A DNA stretch of 64,000 nucleotides, taken from contig WHVY01000001.1 of NCBI GenBank assembly GCA_022266195.1, positions 18,352,001 to 18,416,000 on the forward strand, read 5' to 3'. Made by a program: the position numbers and the translations under genes. Below are positions 1 through 11,685 of the stretch, piece after piece. The notes beneath the pieces are model-generated. The model saw only the letters and a list, made by a program, of their open reading frames with translations, was not told the origin of the DNA and searched no databases. Numbering within the stretch: the first letter of the stretch is position 1; each line of letters opens with the position of its first letter. The DNA is from Tetranychus cinnabarinus (taxonomy: Eukaryota; Arthropoda; Arachnida; Trombidiformes; Tetranychidae).

Positions 1-153
1 TACAACATATTCTTATGTTAAACACAAGCTTGAAATTAGTATATTTTTAACAATTGATGATTTAAATTTCTATTTGCTAAACATTGGCCATGGATTTTTG
101 CAAGTTCATCTTTCTTACCCTTTACTTTTTATTTCACCTTTGATGGTTTACAG

Positions 154-1421
154 GAGCTGGCTTGGCGTTCATTGTCTATCCAGAGGCTGTTGCTAAACTT
201 CCACTTTCCCCAATTTGGTCTTTCCTCTTTTTTTCGATGCTTTTAACGCTTGGTCTTGGAACACAATTTACTCTCATTGAAACTGTTGTCACTGGAGTTG
301 TCGATACTTGGCCTCGTTCATTGCGACACCGAAAACCTTTGGTCTTGTGTGTTGTCTGCAGTGTCATGTTTATCTTGGGGTTGAGTATGTGTACTCGGGG
401 TGGAATGTACATACTTCAATTGATGGATGATTATTGTGCTAGCTTTTCAGCCCTGACAATTGGTTTGATTGAAGTAATTGTTATTGGTTGGGTTTACGGG
501 ATTGATAGATTTTTTGATGATACCAAAGAGATGCTTGGAAAATATCCTTACCCCAAAAATTATTGGAAACTTTTATTAAAATGGGTTACACCTTCAATCA
601 TTGCGGTAAGCATTTAACATAACAAAACACAATCAAAGCTAAACATTGAACCCAATCAAGTCATGATATGATCATCTTGATTTAAAGCTTGAAATGTAAA
701 CAGGTAAAAAGTGATTTGATGTTATCAATTCACGATTCCAAAAATAAGTAAAAATGTTAGTTGAAATTTTAGACTAATTTCTTCTCGATTTCAATAATTG
801 ATTTAAATTTTCTCTAATCGCATTCTCACTTTTTTTCATTCTTATTATTTCACATCCAGATGATTCTTATTTGCTCTTTATTCAGCACTGTACCTAGTAG
901 CTATGGTGATCATTTATTCCCGGGTTGGGCCAATGGAATCGGATGGTTTTTATCATTCCTATCCATTTCAGCCATACCTATACTGGCCTTTCATAAAATT
1001 TTGATGGGAAAAGGGCCGATTTTCCAGGTAATGTAATTTGCTAACTCGCAAGTTTTACACTTTATTCACTTACACTGTAATTTGAAAGATTGTGGTAAAA
1101 CTTGAGTTGAGTTTAATCAAATTCAAACCAATTTAATAATTCCTCAATCTCTTTTTTCAGAGAATATCAACTTTGATGCAACCAACATCTGATTGGGGAC
1201 CTAAATCACAGATTCACAGACTCACAGCTCACAGTCCTAAGCATACTGATTCCCAAGTGCCATTAGCAAGCCAATATGATCAAGATAATGAAGATAGTAA
1301 TGATTCCGATTATGGTCGATCACCAACCAAAGGACGTTACTTTATTCCAGACGATCCATCAGATAGTGATGCAGGACTAAGATTAACAGTTCCAATTGAT
1401 TATCTTGAGACTGGTTTTTAG
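154..1421 (+). CDS. SLC6 Na+/Cl--dependent transporter, glycine-transporter-like, 3' exons (partial)
   Basis: This is the C-terminal part of a sodium- and chloride-coupled neurotransmitter/amino-acid symporter of the plasma membrane. Three exons are visible: 154-605, 860-1027 and 1161-1421 (TAG), all bounded by AG/GT and in phase. The protein begins inside the conserved GAGLAFIVYPEAV motif before TM8. It continues with TM8 (LLTLGLGTQF), TM9-TM12 and a cytoplasmic tail carrying the SDWGP motif typical of the family. The GLGTQF motif in TM8 matches glycine transporters better than GABA transporters, which have an Asp-Ser pair there. The N-terminal exons lie upstream of the window. The last about 60 residues are polar and Asp/Ser-rich. 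Substrate is inferred from motif similarity only. Confidence 0.88.
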
Positions 1422-3989
1422 CATGTAATAATCTTGACCCAAGCTACCAATACCAGGAAAACAAGGAGATAACCCAACATCCTTCCATATTTTTTAAAGC
1501 CAAAGAAAACAATAACACATATTATATAAATTAATTGTAAAATACATTAAGAGAAAGGTTAATGATTAGCTACTGTTTATAGTCCTTTTATGTTCGTCCA
1601 CCAAAAAGTTTGTTTATTTGTTTCCTTTTACAAAAACATCGTAACTCCTTCTGTATTATCTTCATCTCTATTATCATTATGTTTTTAAATTCAATTTTAA
1701 GTTATTAATTTTCCTCCACTTCAAATGTCTGTTAGAAACATTTGGATTATTGTAAATTTTTTTCCTCCAAAGACGTAGACGAATCTAATCTTGAAATTCA
1801 TTTTAATCTTGTAAGATTCTGAAGTGATTCAGAATTTATTTGATATTCAATCAGCTTTTAGTTGGTAAAATTTATTTATAAACAAACAATGATAATAATA
1901 TAATTGTAATGTTGATAATGGTAATAATTAGTAGCAGAGCAACTTGTATTGATTGTAAAGTCCTCGACTACTCAATTTAAAATAATTGTATTGAAGCAAT
2001 TAACAAATGTAAATTTGATTTGTAAAAAAATCCTCAAAAAAGTATCCTCAGTTTGCTCAGGAAAAAATCTCAGAACAAAATTCATTTTTTTGTATTCTTT
2101 TGATCATAAAACAATTGTAATAAGAGATGAGTTAATCCTATGATCAGTCAAAATTGTAAACAACATTTAATATTGAAAAATAGTACAATATTGTATAACT
2201 TGATTGATCAAGAGATCAATGCAATTTACTGTCAACATCAAGGTAAACAAAAAGATCCTAAAGCATGAAATAAAACTAAATATTGAAAATGAGATGACGA
2301 TCAAATTGTAATGATTAATTGTTTTTAAGGTGATAGCCTTAATCTAAATCTCATTGCCTTAACAGTCATTAATTATCTTGAAGAGCTTACACTAAAATGA
2401 ACTTTATTTCAATTATTACATGTAAAAGATAGTTAAATCCACAGTTTGTTACAATTGAGTCAAGTACAATAAGTGTATTGAAGCAAATAAAAGGAGTAAA
2501 CTGTTATTTAGTTTATCAACAAAACGTTCATCTTATTTCCAATGTTGATCCTTTCAATAGCAATATCGACCATCTTTGTATTAATAATAATGACTATTTA
2601 AGTTGATCTATTTGCTCTACTTGAATGCTGGCCTTATCATGTTTTACAACTTGAGTACAGTAAAGTGCTGTCAATCTGATTAGTGACTTAAATATTGAAT
2701 CATGAGATTTTGATGATAAGCTGAGATCAGAAGTTTTCCTTCGATCGATGAAATGACTTGGTTTCTCGATGAAAATTATTTCATATGATTGTAATGTTCG
2801 CTTGTAACGAAATGCTGTTAGATTGATGAATTGGTAGCAATTAGTTTTCATCTAATAATATCTGGAACCCTTTCCAAATCTTAACATTTACTACCTCAAT
2901 CAGATTAGTCTACTTCTTCCTCTATTTTTATCCATTGATGTCTATTGATAAAAATTAACTTGGCATGCTTGAATAATTGAAGTAACCTCTGGAAAATGAT
3001 AGTCCTGATCGAAAGGATTGTCTTACAGTTTGGTGTACCATTGCTGTAACACATTGGGAATAAAACTTGATTGGAGTGTAAAAAGGCAAATCATAAGCAT
3101 AATTTTTATGTAATATTTGACTTTAATGTTAATCAGTCCACAATTAAATGATTTATGTATGTTAATGAGATTTATATTTGGCAAATAAACACCTTGTTAT
3201 CTCAATTTGTTTTTAATCATGAAAATGGTCAAGCTCAAGCATTACTAATGATTCATTAGTATGTAAATTCAATGAGAAAACGCAAATTTCGTAAATCGAT
3301 TACAATTTGCATCGACACAACAGTTAATAATTGTGATTAAAAGCCAAATTCAATTTGTACAGTTAAAACTGCAGCTAACTTTATCCTTGATTATCAAGGT
3401 TCTGAATAATAACAAACTGGAAAAAGGTTTCTCAATTAAATAACAATTTGTTTTTTGCGGTAACAATTTCGAAAATCTCCAAATCGAAGTAATTCAATTA
3501 AAGATTGATTAATTGGTTGGATTAAAATGAATGTTAGCACCTAAATAAGATTTTTATCCAATATGTTAGTTGAGTGAACTAATCAACTTACAAGCTAGAG
3601 ACTGAATCATCTGATGGATATCTGTAATTACTAATTATTTATTCAATGACACTCCAAGTAACTATATTAAACTACTTTATTAACTTGATTGATTAAATTG
3701 ATTATCAGGAAAAATTAAAACTGATCAATCCATAGATAACTAATTGTTAACACGTTCATTTTAATTGTCCGCTAAAATGTTGAAATGTTTAAGCAAATCC
3801 AGAGTATTGTCCAAGATCTTGCATCTAATTTCAACCTGCATGCGTAAATCAACCCAAATTTTTACCTAACAACTCATTTGTTCAACTTCACAGTTTACCT
3901 TGCTGGTTAAATACACCAGAAGAATGACTTCGGCTACAAAAAAGACTGAGATGATGGCTTCAAATAAGGTGAAGTGATTGTTTTGTTTT
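1422..3989. other. 3' UTR and AT-rich intergenic DNA
   Basis: No convincing gene is seen. Short open frames here (for example 1949-2143 and 2594-2851) have AT-driven composition, no start context and no recognisable domain. The first few hundred bases are presumably the 3' UTR of the transporter gene. Confidence 0.5.
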
Positions 3990-5528
3990 CAGAATTGGAC
4001 GGAATCGTTTGGTAAATTGATTTAGAGTCTTTAGCAGTTCCAATGTGATTACATTCTGGACTAAAGAAGCCAAAAGAGGTGCATGTTAGTCAAAAGTAAC
4101 ACAATATTGAAGCAAATGATGATTTAAAAACAAAGAGTATAAAGTTTAGTTTAAAGGACCATAAACAAAAAGTTTGACTCTTGAGTTAAGATTTAGGACT
4201 TTGTGGGTGCGTAGGGGCTTAAATACTTAGTCATGTACCAAATAAAAAGTTTTCTGGTGAACCGTTTTTGAGAAAATCGAGGTCAAAGTTGAAACTTCGA
4301 TTGCATTTTATTCGGTTCTGGAAGCAGATATTTCCGTGAAACTCATTTCCCAGATGTAAAATTTGATGGCCAACTAGATTATGCACTTATTTTTAGAAAT
4401 AAAATCTTCCCTTTTCTGTAAAACAGATCACTTCGATTTAAATTTATACGTGTCGCATTCGATGACCGTTATAGTTAGAGGCCTGAAACTTATTATTTGT
4501 CGATTAAAATTGTTTGTTCACACCAACAATCAAAAACTTTTTTCAATACCTCCACAGTTTGCTTGATTTCGGCCTTCAACCCAAAAACTTTGAGTCTGAA
4601 TATTTCGAGAACCATAGCACCTAAGATCGTTATTCTTTCACCATTCATTAGATTTTATTTTGGACTAAAATATTATTTCATCGAAACTTCTGAAAAAAGT
4701 TCTATCGTTTTATTACATTAACTTTACATTTGATACCCGATTTCTAGAGATAAGCGTTATCTCAAACACAAGCCTTATGGAACTTTAGAAGGAAATTCAT
4801 TATTAAATTATTAGCTCAGATTTTCTGCGGTATTCATTCTTATACTGTTATTTCCCCTAATAAAATCTAACGAATGGTCAAAGAATTATGATTGTAGGGG
4901 CTACCAATCTCGAAATATTAAGACTCAAAGTTTTTGGGTTAAAGGCCGAAATCGAGAGAACTGTCGAGATGTTGAAAAAAGTTTTTGATTGTTGGTGTGA
5001 GCAAACAATTTTTATTGACAAATAATAAGTTTCAAGTCTCTAACTATTACGGTCATCGAATGCGACACGTTTAAATTTAAATCGAAGTGATCTGTTTTGC
5101 GAAAAATCAGAAGATTTTTCTCGCAAAATTAATGCACGCTCTTGTTGGCCATCAAATTTTACATCTGTGAAATGAGTTTTATGAAAATGTCTGCTTCCAT
5201 AACCGAATAAAAGGCGATCGAAATTTTAACTTTGACCTCGATTTTCTCGAAAACGGTTTATCAGAAAACTTTTTGGTTCGGTAATAGACTAAGTATTTAA
5301 GCCTCTACGCACCCACAAAGTCCTAAATCTTAACTCAAGAGTCAAAATTTTTGTTTATGGTCCTTTAAACTAAACTTTATACTCTTTGTTTTTAAATCAT
5401 CATTTGCTTCAATATTGTGTTACTTTTGACTAACATGCACCTCTTTTGGCTTCTTTAGTCCAGAATGTAATCACATTGGAACTGCTGAAGACTCTAAATC
5501 GATTTACCAAACGATTCCGTCCAATTCT
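3990..5528. repeat. Large palindromic foldback element with about 670-bp inverted arms
   Basis: The left arm (about 3990-4662) and right arm (about 4858-5528) are diverged reverse complements, separated by about 195 bp. Landmarks found in both arms, inverted, include the outer end CAGAATTGGACGGAATCGTT, the segment TTGTGGGTGCGTAG, the segment CATTCGATGACCG and the motif TTAAATCGAAGTGATCTG. The longest open frames inside are 60-75 codons and look like nothing known. No target-site duplication was evident. A diverged relative lies near 53190-53530. It could be a foldback transposon, or two copies of one repeat inserted head to head. Confidence 0.85.
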
Positions 5529-5691
5529 GCACCATTCATTTGTATATAATTGAGACAAATCGTGTCTTTTTAGTAACAACCGACTTGCCGTTATGCAAAC
5601 TATATCTATAAGCAAATATTTAACTTTTATTCAAATCGAAACTTTATTTATAATTTTTCTTTTCTTATTTCGTTTTCTGATTTTATTGCAG

Positions 5692-6813
5692 TTAACCTAG
5701 GATCAGATCAGCTCCAGAATTGATGAATCTATTCAAATGTCTTTGCACTCTTCTGAAGCCTCCAGAGAAGCGATAGACAGTCTTGGCAACATCTTCCATG
5801 CCATTAGCAATTAATTCACCAATGTTTTCACTGTCAGATAGGAGTAAATCATTATCATCATCTTCGTCTTCATCATCATCATCGTGGTCAGCATGAATAA
5901 ATTTGTGATCCAGTGCATGACTTGAAACACGAACAGGAACTCTAACTGGAACACGAACTGGAATACGAACAGGGATGGCAGCACTCGAGTCCATAACAAG
6001 GGTATTACAATCAACATCAAAAAGTAAACAATCAATCTCGAAAACGACCGGTAAACGAGTTAGACGGTAGTTTCTTCGTCTAATGTAGACGGGCTCTTTA
6101 TCAAAGAAAATGGTCCGACCTTCGGCTTGCAATGTTCTCGAGCCTTGCTTCTTCAACTGCCTCAAGTATTGCCAAAGAACCCAACGAAGTCGAACAAAAA
6201 AGATCTCGATTCTTCCATCGCCTCGTTCCTTGCCAGGTTTAGGTATCACAATTGGTTCTTCTGGTCTTTCAATTTTACCAGGTTTACCAGTTTCTTCTGG
6301 TTTCTCGATTTTTCCTGGTTTCGATGGTTTTATCTCAGTGTTTTCACGGTCGGGGTCCTCTTCTTTAGGAGTTTCTTCGGGTCGAAAACCAGAATTGAGC
6401 AAAGCTCTCATTAATCTAGATGATTTTGTATTTCTGTTGAATCCAGAGGGAAATGCTTTTGATTGTAAGCATCTAAACATTTCATCAATAAACTCGGAAA
6501 GAGTATAACTTTCAAGTCTGGCCAAAACATCATCAATGGTCGGGAAACGTTTTCCTGTTGCACGAGAAACACAATCAACAAATGGAATCAATTCTAATTG
6601 AGAGATTGGAGCTTCATCAGCATCATTTAATTGGACTGAAGGATCTGTTACATGAGATTGCCGCAAATACTCTAAATCGACTTCAGGAACTGGCAATTCA
6701 TCTAATTGCACAAGCGATTTCAGTCTATCAATAGTTATCTCTTGCTCCTCTATCCCTTGAGATGAGTTAATTGCTGTTAAAACGAATATCAAACTCACAA
6801 ATAACATAAACAT
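5692..6813 (-). CDS. Secreted low-complexity protein of unknown function, 373 aa
   Basis: Single-exon frame starting ATG at 6813. A clear signal peptide occupies residues 1-20 (hydrophobic core MLFVSLIFVLTA, ending SSQG). A mostly acidic domain follows (about 21-150) with two cysteines, in FVDCVSR and MFRCLQS. Next come proline/lysine/glutamate repeats (KPGKIEKPEE-like, about 165-200), a basic aromatic stretch, four tandem PVRV/PVRI units near 285-300, and a pure Asp/Glu run (about 310-325) before a helical C-terminus. I do not recognise a family. It looks like a lineage-specific extracellular or cuticle/salivary-type protein, but no function is claimed. The foldback repeat ends about 160 bp beyond its stop. 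Confidence 0.7.
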   Translation of the reverse strand: MFMLFVSLIFVLTAINSSQGIEEQEITIDRLKSLVQLDELPVPEVDLEYLRQSHVTDPSVQLNDADEAPISQLELIPFVDCVSRATGKRFPTIDDVLARLESYTLSEFIDEMFRCLQSKAFPSGFNRNTKSSRLMRALLNSGFRPEETPKEEDPDRENTEIKPSKPGKIEKPEETGKPGKIERPEEPIVIPKPGKERGDGRIEIFFVRLRWVLWQYLRQLKKQGSRTLQAEGRTIFFDKEPVYIRRRNYRLTRLPVVFEIDCLLFDVDCNTLVMDSSAAIPVRIPVRVPVRVPVRVSSHALDHKFIHADHDDDDEDEDDDNDLLLSDSENIGELIANGMEDVAKTVYRFSGGFRRVQRHLNRFINSGADLILG

Positions 6814-7386
6814 GATGATTTTTTACTATTATTAATCGACAATCAAACAAACTCAACAGGCTTATTAGTAGTAATAATTTACTTTATCCGATGAACTTGT
6901 TTCTTGTATAGCTTCGATCACTTGAAGGTTTTACCCATATGGGTAATTAAAAGTCAAATTAACAAATTAATCATTGTAAGCCTGAGTTATAATGATTCTA
7001 GGTGATATTTCTGATTACATTTCATTTCATATTTGTGTGCCAAATAATGAACGCTATTAACCAATTGGATTGAAATTCGTGTTATTAACGTTGGATTTTA
7101 TTATATTCTGCGTTTGGCTTTTTTAAAATGAGTTTAGTTTTAGTAAAATAAATAGAAATAATTCAGACAATTATTTCGTTTCGTCATACAGATAGTTTAT
7201 TTTGTCATATTTTACATAATTTTAATCAAATCGATACGATTGTATCAAGAACCACCCGTATTTATTCACAATGTGAAGCTAAAGTTTTCCATAAAATTTA
7301 ATGTCAAAAATGGCAAATGTGGTGAATATTTATAGATACTCCAATTCATGAAGTCGGAATTAGGCATTGAAAAGACTGATTGATAT
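6814..7386. other. Intergenic region between two minus-strand secreted-protein genes
   Basis: AT-rich, with no open frame of interest. It should contain the promoter of the 373-aa secreted protein and the 3' UTR of the C1q-domain gene, but no individual site could be assigned with confidence. Confidence 0.4.
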
Positions 7387-8094
7387 TCAATCATCAGAAC
7401 TATCAGATGCCTCCATTAATTCAAAGATATGATCTTTGTGATCAGGTTTGAATTGCATTTTACCATGCACATCAGTGGACTCTGAGCTTTCTGAGCTATC
7501 ATCTGAAGCTGATGCCATTGATTGTCTTCCAACAATTCCAGAGAGGAAACCAGTAGGAGCTTTGTCTGACAATTGATAACCCGAGAAAGATGTATATGCA
7601 TGATCAAGTTGATTAGATTCAGTGATATCACCCTTTTCGATGAATAAATAAACCAAATCACCCTCTGATAAATGCAACAATGTAGATCCTGAAACAGTGT
7701 TAGATGCTGGGCCATTACTATAAACTGTAATCACCGGAAATTTGGAGACACGGAGAGATAATCGAAGCTCCTTATTTGGTTGACCAAGAGCGGTAAATGA
7801 AAAAAAATAAATTCCGGGTACTGTGCACTTGAAAGCTCCATAAAGATTGTTGAAGGTTGCCTGTGAGTAAATAAAACAAAAGTGAATAAGTTAATAGTTC
7901 ATCGAAAGATATTCCTATCATTAATTTGAATAAGATAAACAGATTCATACCCTATTGTTGACAACCATTGTTGATAATGAGATATAATTGTCATAGCGGC
8001 TTCCTTTGATTGCTGTAAACGATATCGGATCAAATGCAGTGGAAATTTGGACTAGAAAACAAATGAAAAAGGAAAATTGAAAAATTGGAAACAT
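7387..8094 (-). CDS. Secreted C1q-domain protein, 205 aa
   Basis: Two exons joined in phase: 8094-7951 (start ATG, 48 codons, donor GTATGA) and 7860-7387 (acceptor CTCACAG, 157 codons plus stop). Residues 1-20 form a signal peptide (hydrophobic IFQFSFFICFLV, then STA). The rest is one C1q/TNF-like jelly-roll domain. Family landmarks are FTAIKGSRYDN near the start, the central F-N-x-x-Y-G-x-F-K-C and VPGIYFFSFTAL block, and the GDLVYLF and TSFSGYQL strands near the end. A Ser/Asp-rich tail (SDDSSESSES) follows, which C1q domains normally lack. There is no collagen stalk. Globular C1q-domain proteins in invertebrates are usually secreted recognition or matrix proteins; the ligand here is unknown. 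Confidence 0.82.
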
Positions 8095-9165
8095 GGTAAA
8101 GAATAAATTTGGTGAGTTGAATTTGAGTTAATTTTGAACAGGTCAATAAGAAGAGAAAGGCGATAGTGATGGCAAGTAAAGTTCAAACCACAGACTTTTA
8201 AATGTCAGCAAAAAACAAGTTTTTTATCAGTTTAACCAGATAATCCAAGAAAATGGTTAAACTTTCCATTGGCTGCTGATCATAACGATATAAAGCATCT
8301 ATGAGCAAATGACCGGGAGTCTTTTGGATTCAAATATAAACAAATAAATCTTTTAAACTGACCTTAAGCTCTTTAAAATGACAGGTCCACATGGTTAACA
8401 AACAAGAAAACAATTCGTTTGGATTTGTGATTTACCAATTGATTAAGATCAGCATTTCCAAGGTTCCATAGTCCAGGCTATCTGTTTAAGAACGAAAATA
8501 TCATTATAAACTTTGACATTATTTAATTTGATTTACTGTCATCTTCTGCTACTTAAATACCATTCGCTAATATGCTTTCAAGCAGCAATTTTTTAACGTC
8601 TAGACACACAAAACCTTAAAGATTGAAAACTTACCAAATTAGCTATTTTCCGCAAAAGGTCAAAGGTGGCCAAAGACTTAAAAACTGGTTTTAAAAACCA
8701 AAACAATTGAGATTAAGAAAAAAAGCTGTCAACGTAACCATAGCAATTATTATGCTTAAGGATTTTGGAGGGAGCCGTTTATACATAAACATAGTTTAAA
8801 AAGCTTGTAGTAGAGTTGATCAAGATAGTTTTTCAGGATTATTTAATGACCAAAGATTGGATAACAGGAATAATTGGACCAGGAAAAAAGCCAAAAATCA
8901 GTGGACTTAAAGGTAAAGTGTAAAATGCGCAAACATCAATTTGGAAAGGCTGGTTAAAAATTTAGCTTACTGCGCCTAAAAGAGGGGAAATGTTTCCCCT
9001 GACCAAACTTTGTTTACACCATCAATACACATATCTTCATCTTTCTATTTCCCTCTCTTTTAGTTGAACCGTCTTTTCCTATTGTTCATAATTTAATCGA
9101 CCCCATCTGATCGTATTTGTGTCATTGTCAGCTTTAAACTTTTATTACACCTTTTTTAACTTGCA
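8095..9165. other. Divergent intergenic region
   Basis: Lies between the C1q gene (leftward) and the cupin gene (rightward), so it should carry both promoters. No open reading frame or repeat was supported. A pyrimidine-rich stretch at about 9020-9075 just upstream of the cupin gene may be its 5' region. Confidence 0.4.
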
Positions 9166-9648
9166 ATGGATCAAGCATCTGTATCAGTTTCAGAGAAGAA
9201 ATTTGATTTCTCTCCTTTCCTGCAATTTGGAGACACTCGAGACCATGAGTTTAAACGTCGTGAACCTGTTGTTCATATCAACAATCAGAAACATGAAGCC
9301 GCTCGGAAAAAGATGTTATCCTTTGTGCAAGAGGTTCAATGGACTAAAAGTAAATTATCTCCAGGAGTTAGCTTGGCTTATCTACATCATCACAAGTTAA
9401 CACAATTACTAATTGGTTTGATCAAATTAGAGCCGAGGGCAACAAAAGTAAATCAAAATAGTGGACCTGTGGCCCATAAATTTTGTGTCTTAACTGGTGA
9501 AGTTGATATTAAAATAGACGATACCCCACTCTACAAAGGTAATGGTGTTAACTCAATTATCAGGATACCCATTCAAACATGTTATACCATTTTTAATACC
9601 CAGAACGACGATACATACCTGTTCTTTAAGAGTGGGCCCAATGTATAA
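9166..9648 (+). CDS. Small CENP-C/Mif2-like cupin protein, 160 aa
   Basis: Single exon with ATG at 9166. Residues 1-75 are polar and charged. Residues about 80-158 form a cupin-like fold. The strand pattern resembles the dimerising cupin domain at the C-terminus of the centromere protein CENP-C: KFCVLTGEVDIKIDDT, then GNGVNSIIRIP, IFNTQND and YLFF. No longer CENP-C N-terminal region, CENP-C motif or AT hook is visible upstream, so this would be a cupin-only protein, well below the family's usual several hundred residues. It ends in a clean TAA. If the assignment is right it could act at kinetochores or simply be a relative of the domain. Other small cupins cannot be excluded by eye. Confidence 0.5.
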   Translation: MDQASVSVSEKKFDFSPFLQFGDTRDHEFKRREPVVHINNQKHEAARKKMLSFVQEVQWTKSKLSPGVSLAYLHHHKLTQLLIGLIKLEPRATKVNQNSGPVAHKFCVLTGEVDIKIDDTPLYKGNGVNSIIRIPIQTCYTIFNTQNDDTYLFFKSGPNV

Positions 9649-10129
9649 AAAGGTACTCTTTTGCTTCTCATCATTCATATTTTTATTTCTTCCTCTTCCG
9701 TTGATCATTTTTCCTAGACAGAGTTTCCACTAATGAATCTTTTATGCTTCAATCTTCTCAATATTCCAATATCTTTACTTCCATTTTCTATCTTGAATCA
9801 TTCTGTAACCACTATCCCAGCTGTTCTTGTTGAAAACAACAAGATAGCCAACACATGTTCGTGTCTGTATTTTTCAAACCATATTTTTCTCTTTTCTTCC
9901 ATTTCAAATCTAGTTAATCATTCAAATAATGATCATTATGTGTTTATAAACTTGCAACATTTCATTGTTAAACGCATCTTCTCACTTTTGGGTAATTATC
10001 AATTAATAATTTTGAATTTCATTTTCAGCTAATTATAATTTTGTTTTCTCACTCTTTTTTCTCACGTATCAGATAATTGTTTTTTCTCAGCTTTACATTT
10101 CTTCATTAACACATCTATTAATATCAACC
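9649..10129. other. Intergenic, AT-rich
   Basis: About 480 bases of T-rich sequence between the cupin gene and YRDC. A 99-codon open frame at 9733-10032 has no domain and a leucine/isoleucine-rich composition typical of T-rich noncoding DNA, so I do not call it a gene. Confidence 0.4.
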
Positions 10130-10819
10130 ATGGTTTCATTTTTTTCCAATAAATTAATACCTGTACATAATGTAAATGGAAGCCTAAACGTCAAAGCTAT
10201 CGGCATGGCTTGTGATTTAATCTCTAAAGGAGGTATTCTCGGTGTTCCCACGGACACTATCTACGGTCTTATTGGTTTGGCTCAAGAACCTAGTGTTGTC
10301 TCGCGTATATATCAAATCAAGGGTCGATTAAATTGTAAACCGATTGCCATATGCTTATCAAATGTTAATGAAATATCAAAATGGAGTATAGTCACTGTTG
10401 ATCATAAAATCTTAAATGCTCTCTTACCTGGACCATATACCCTCATCTTCGAGAGATCGCCTCAATTGAATCCATTGCTCAATCCTGAAACAAATTCAAT
10501 CGGTATCAGAATACCAGACCATCCATTTATTTTAAAATTGACCCAACAAATAGCTGAGCCGTTAGCCTTAACCAGTGCCAATATCAGTGATAAACCTAGC
10601 TGTACCCAAGTTGATGAGTTTCACGAGCTTTGGCCAAATCTTGATGCCGTCCTCGATGGAGGCAAACTAACTGGGGATCCAAACAAGTTGGGATCAACAG
10701 TAATTGATCTATCCACCAAAGGTTATTTTAAAATAATTCGTCCGGGTTGTGCACACAACGAAGCTTTAAATATATTGGAAACTCAATTTGGCTTGTTAAA
10801 GTCAGCTATAGAAACTTAA
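10130..10819 (+). CDS. YRDC: Threonylcarbamoyl-AMP synthase (YRDC/Sua5 family), 229 aa
   Basis: YRDC makes threonylcarbamoyl-AMP from threonine, bicarbonate and ATP. This is the first step of the t6A modification at position 37 of ANN-decoding tRNAs, in cytosol and mitochondria. Single exon, ATG at 10130 in ACCATGG context. Family motifs in order: GGILGVPTDTIYGL near residue 34, QIKGRLNCKPIAICL (the KxR substrate-binding region), LLPGPYTLIF, NSIGIRIPDHPF, LALTSANISDKPS, and GSTVIDLS plus IIRPG near the end. Length fits the single-domain animal YRDC form, without the C-terminal Sua5 domain of yeast and bacteria. No obvious mitochondrial presequence is visible. The first residues (MVSFFSNKLIP) could be a weak one. 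Confidence 0.93.
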   Translation: MVSFFSNKLIPVHNVNGSLNVKAIGMACDLISKGGILGVPTDTIYGLIGLAQEPSVVSRIYQIKGRLNCKPIAICLSNVNEISKWSIVTVDHKILNALLPGPYTLIFERSPQLNPLLNPETNSIGIRIPDHPFILKLTQQIAEPLALTSANISDKPSCTQVDEFHELWPNLDAVLDGGKLTGDPNKLGSTVIDLSTKGYFKIIRPGCAHNEALNILETQFGLLKSAIET

Positions 10820-11685
10820 ATGTATAGACAGAAAAAAAAATAACGGGTACATATTGTTCACCTAAATTTTTACCTAAATTACAAGTTATCCTTTGTGGAA
10901 TCTAATAAACCATAAATCAATTAAGACTTGATTTCTTATCAAAAAGCCAAAAAAAAAACATCTTATAACCAGAAAGGTGCAATTTAATTTTTTATTTCGC
11001 GTTACATCCTCAACAACTACCAATAGCGAAACTGTACCTGAACAATTAGTCACAGATGTTTGAAAGAGGTGCTGCCAAGTTTTATAAGACAATAGAAAAA
11101 GTGATTCACTTTTTGATGGTGACCTGTTTTAATGACAGTAAAACACCTTTTTTTGTTATAGCCATTTAAAAATAACAATATAATTACGAATGCAGTAAAA
11201 CTGCCATCTATGTCATTTCCTATGCAACTTGATAGTAAACAATGTTCAGTAAGACTCACAATAAGAGACAAATTATTAGTTAATAATTGTTGATTACTAA
11301 AGTTATTTGATCTACATGATGTACATGATATAATAATCCAAAAAAGTCTATTGCCAGATTCCCAGCTACAAATTAAAAATTGTTGATGAAAAGGCATAGG
11401 TGGTGCTCAAGTAACCAGCCACTACCAACTCTCAATACGCTTTTGTTTAGCTAATGTAACCGGTTCTTAAGCCAACCCTGGTTTTTGCTTTTAACTCTCC
11501 CAGTGATCATCGGTGAAACCACACCTAACCTAACGAGCAATATTGTCTCATTTTTTTGTGTTAAATTTTTTTTATTGTCTTTTTTAAATAGTTTTAATTT
11601 TTAATAGTTTTGGATTGATTTTTATAGAGTGCCCAATTTTTTAAACCTTGTTCTACCTGATTTTACCAAGTATAAAAAGATCAAT
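10820..11685. other. Intergenic region and 5' UTR of lgl
   Basis: Contains the 3' UTR of YRDC and presumably the promoter and leader of lgl. Minus-strand open frames at 10886-11397 have no recognisable domain and are not called. Confidence 0.4.

Noticed and set aside
1949..2851. Two open frames of 64 and 85 codons (+ and - strands)
   Set aside because: Low-complexity AT-driven composition, no domain or signal peptide, no start or promoter context.
6110..6508. Plus-strand frames across the secreted protein gene
   Set aside because: Antisense shadow of the repeat-rich minus-strand coding region.
11050..11397. 115-codon minus-strand frame between YRDC and lgl
   Set aside because: No recognisable domain; it lies in the lgl upstream region and looks like chance reading of AT-rich DNA.
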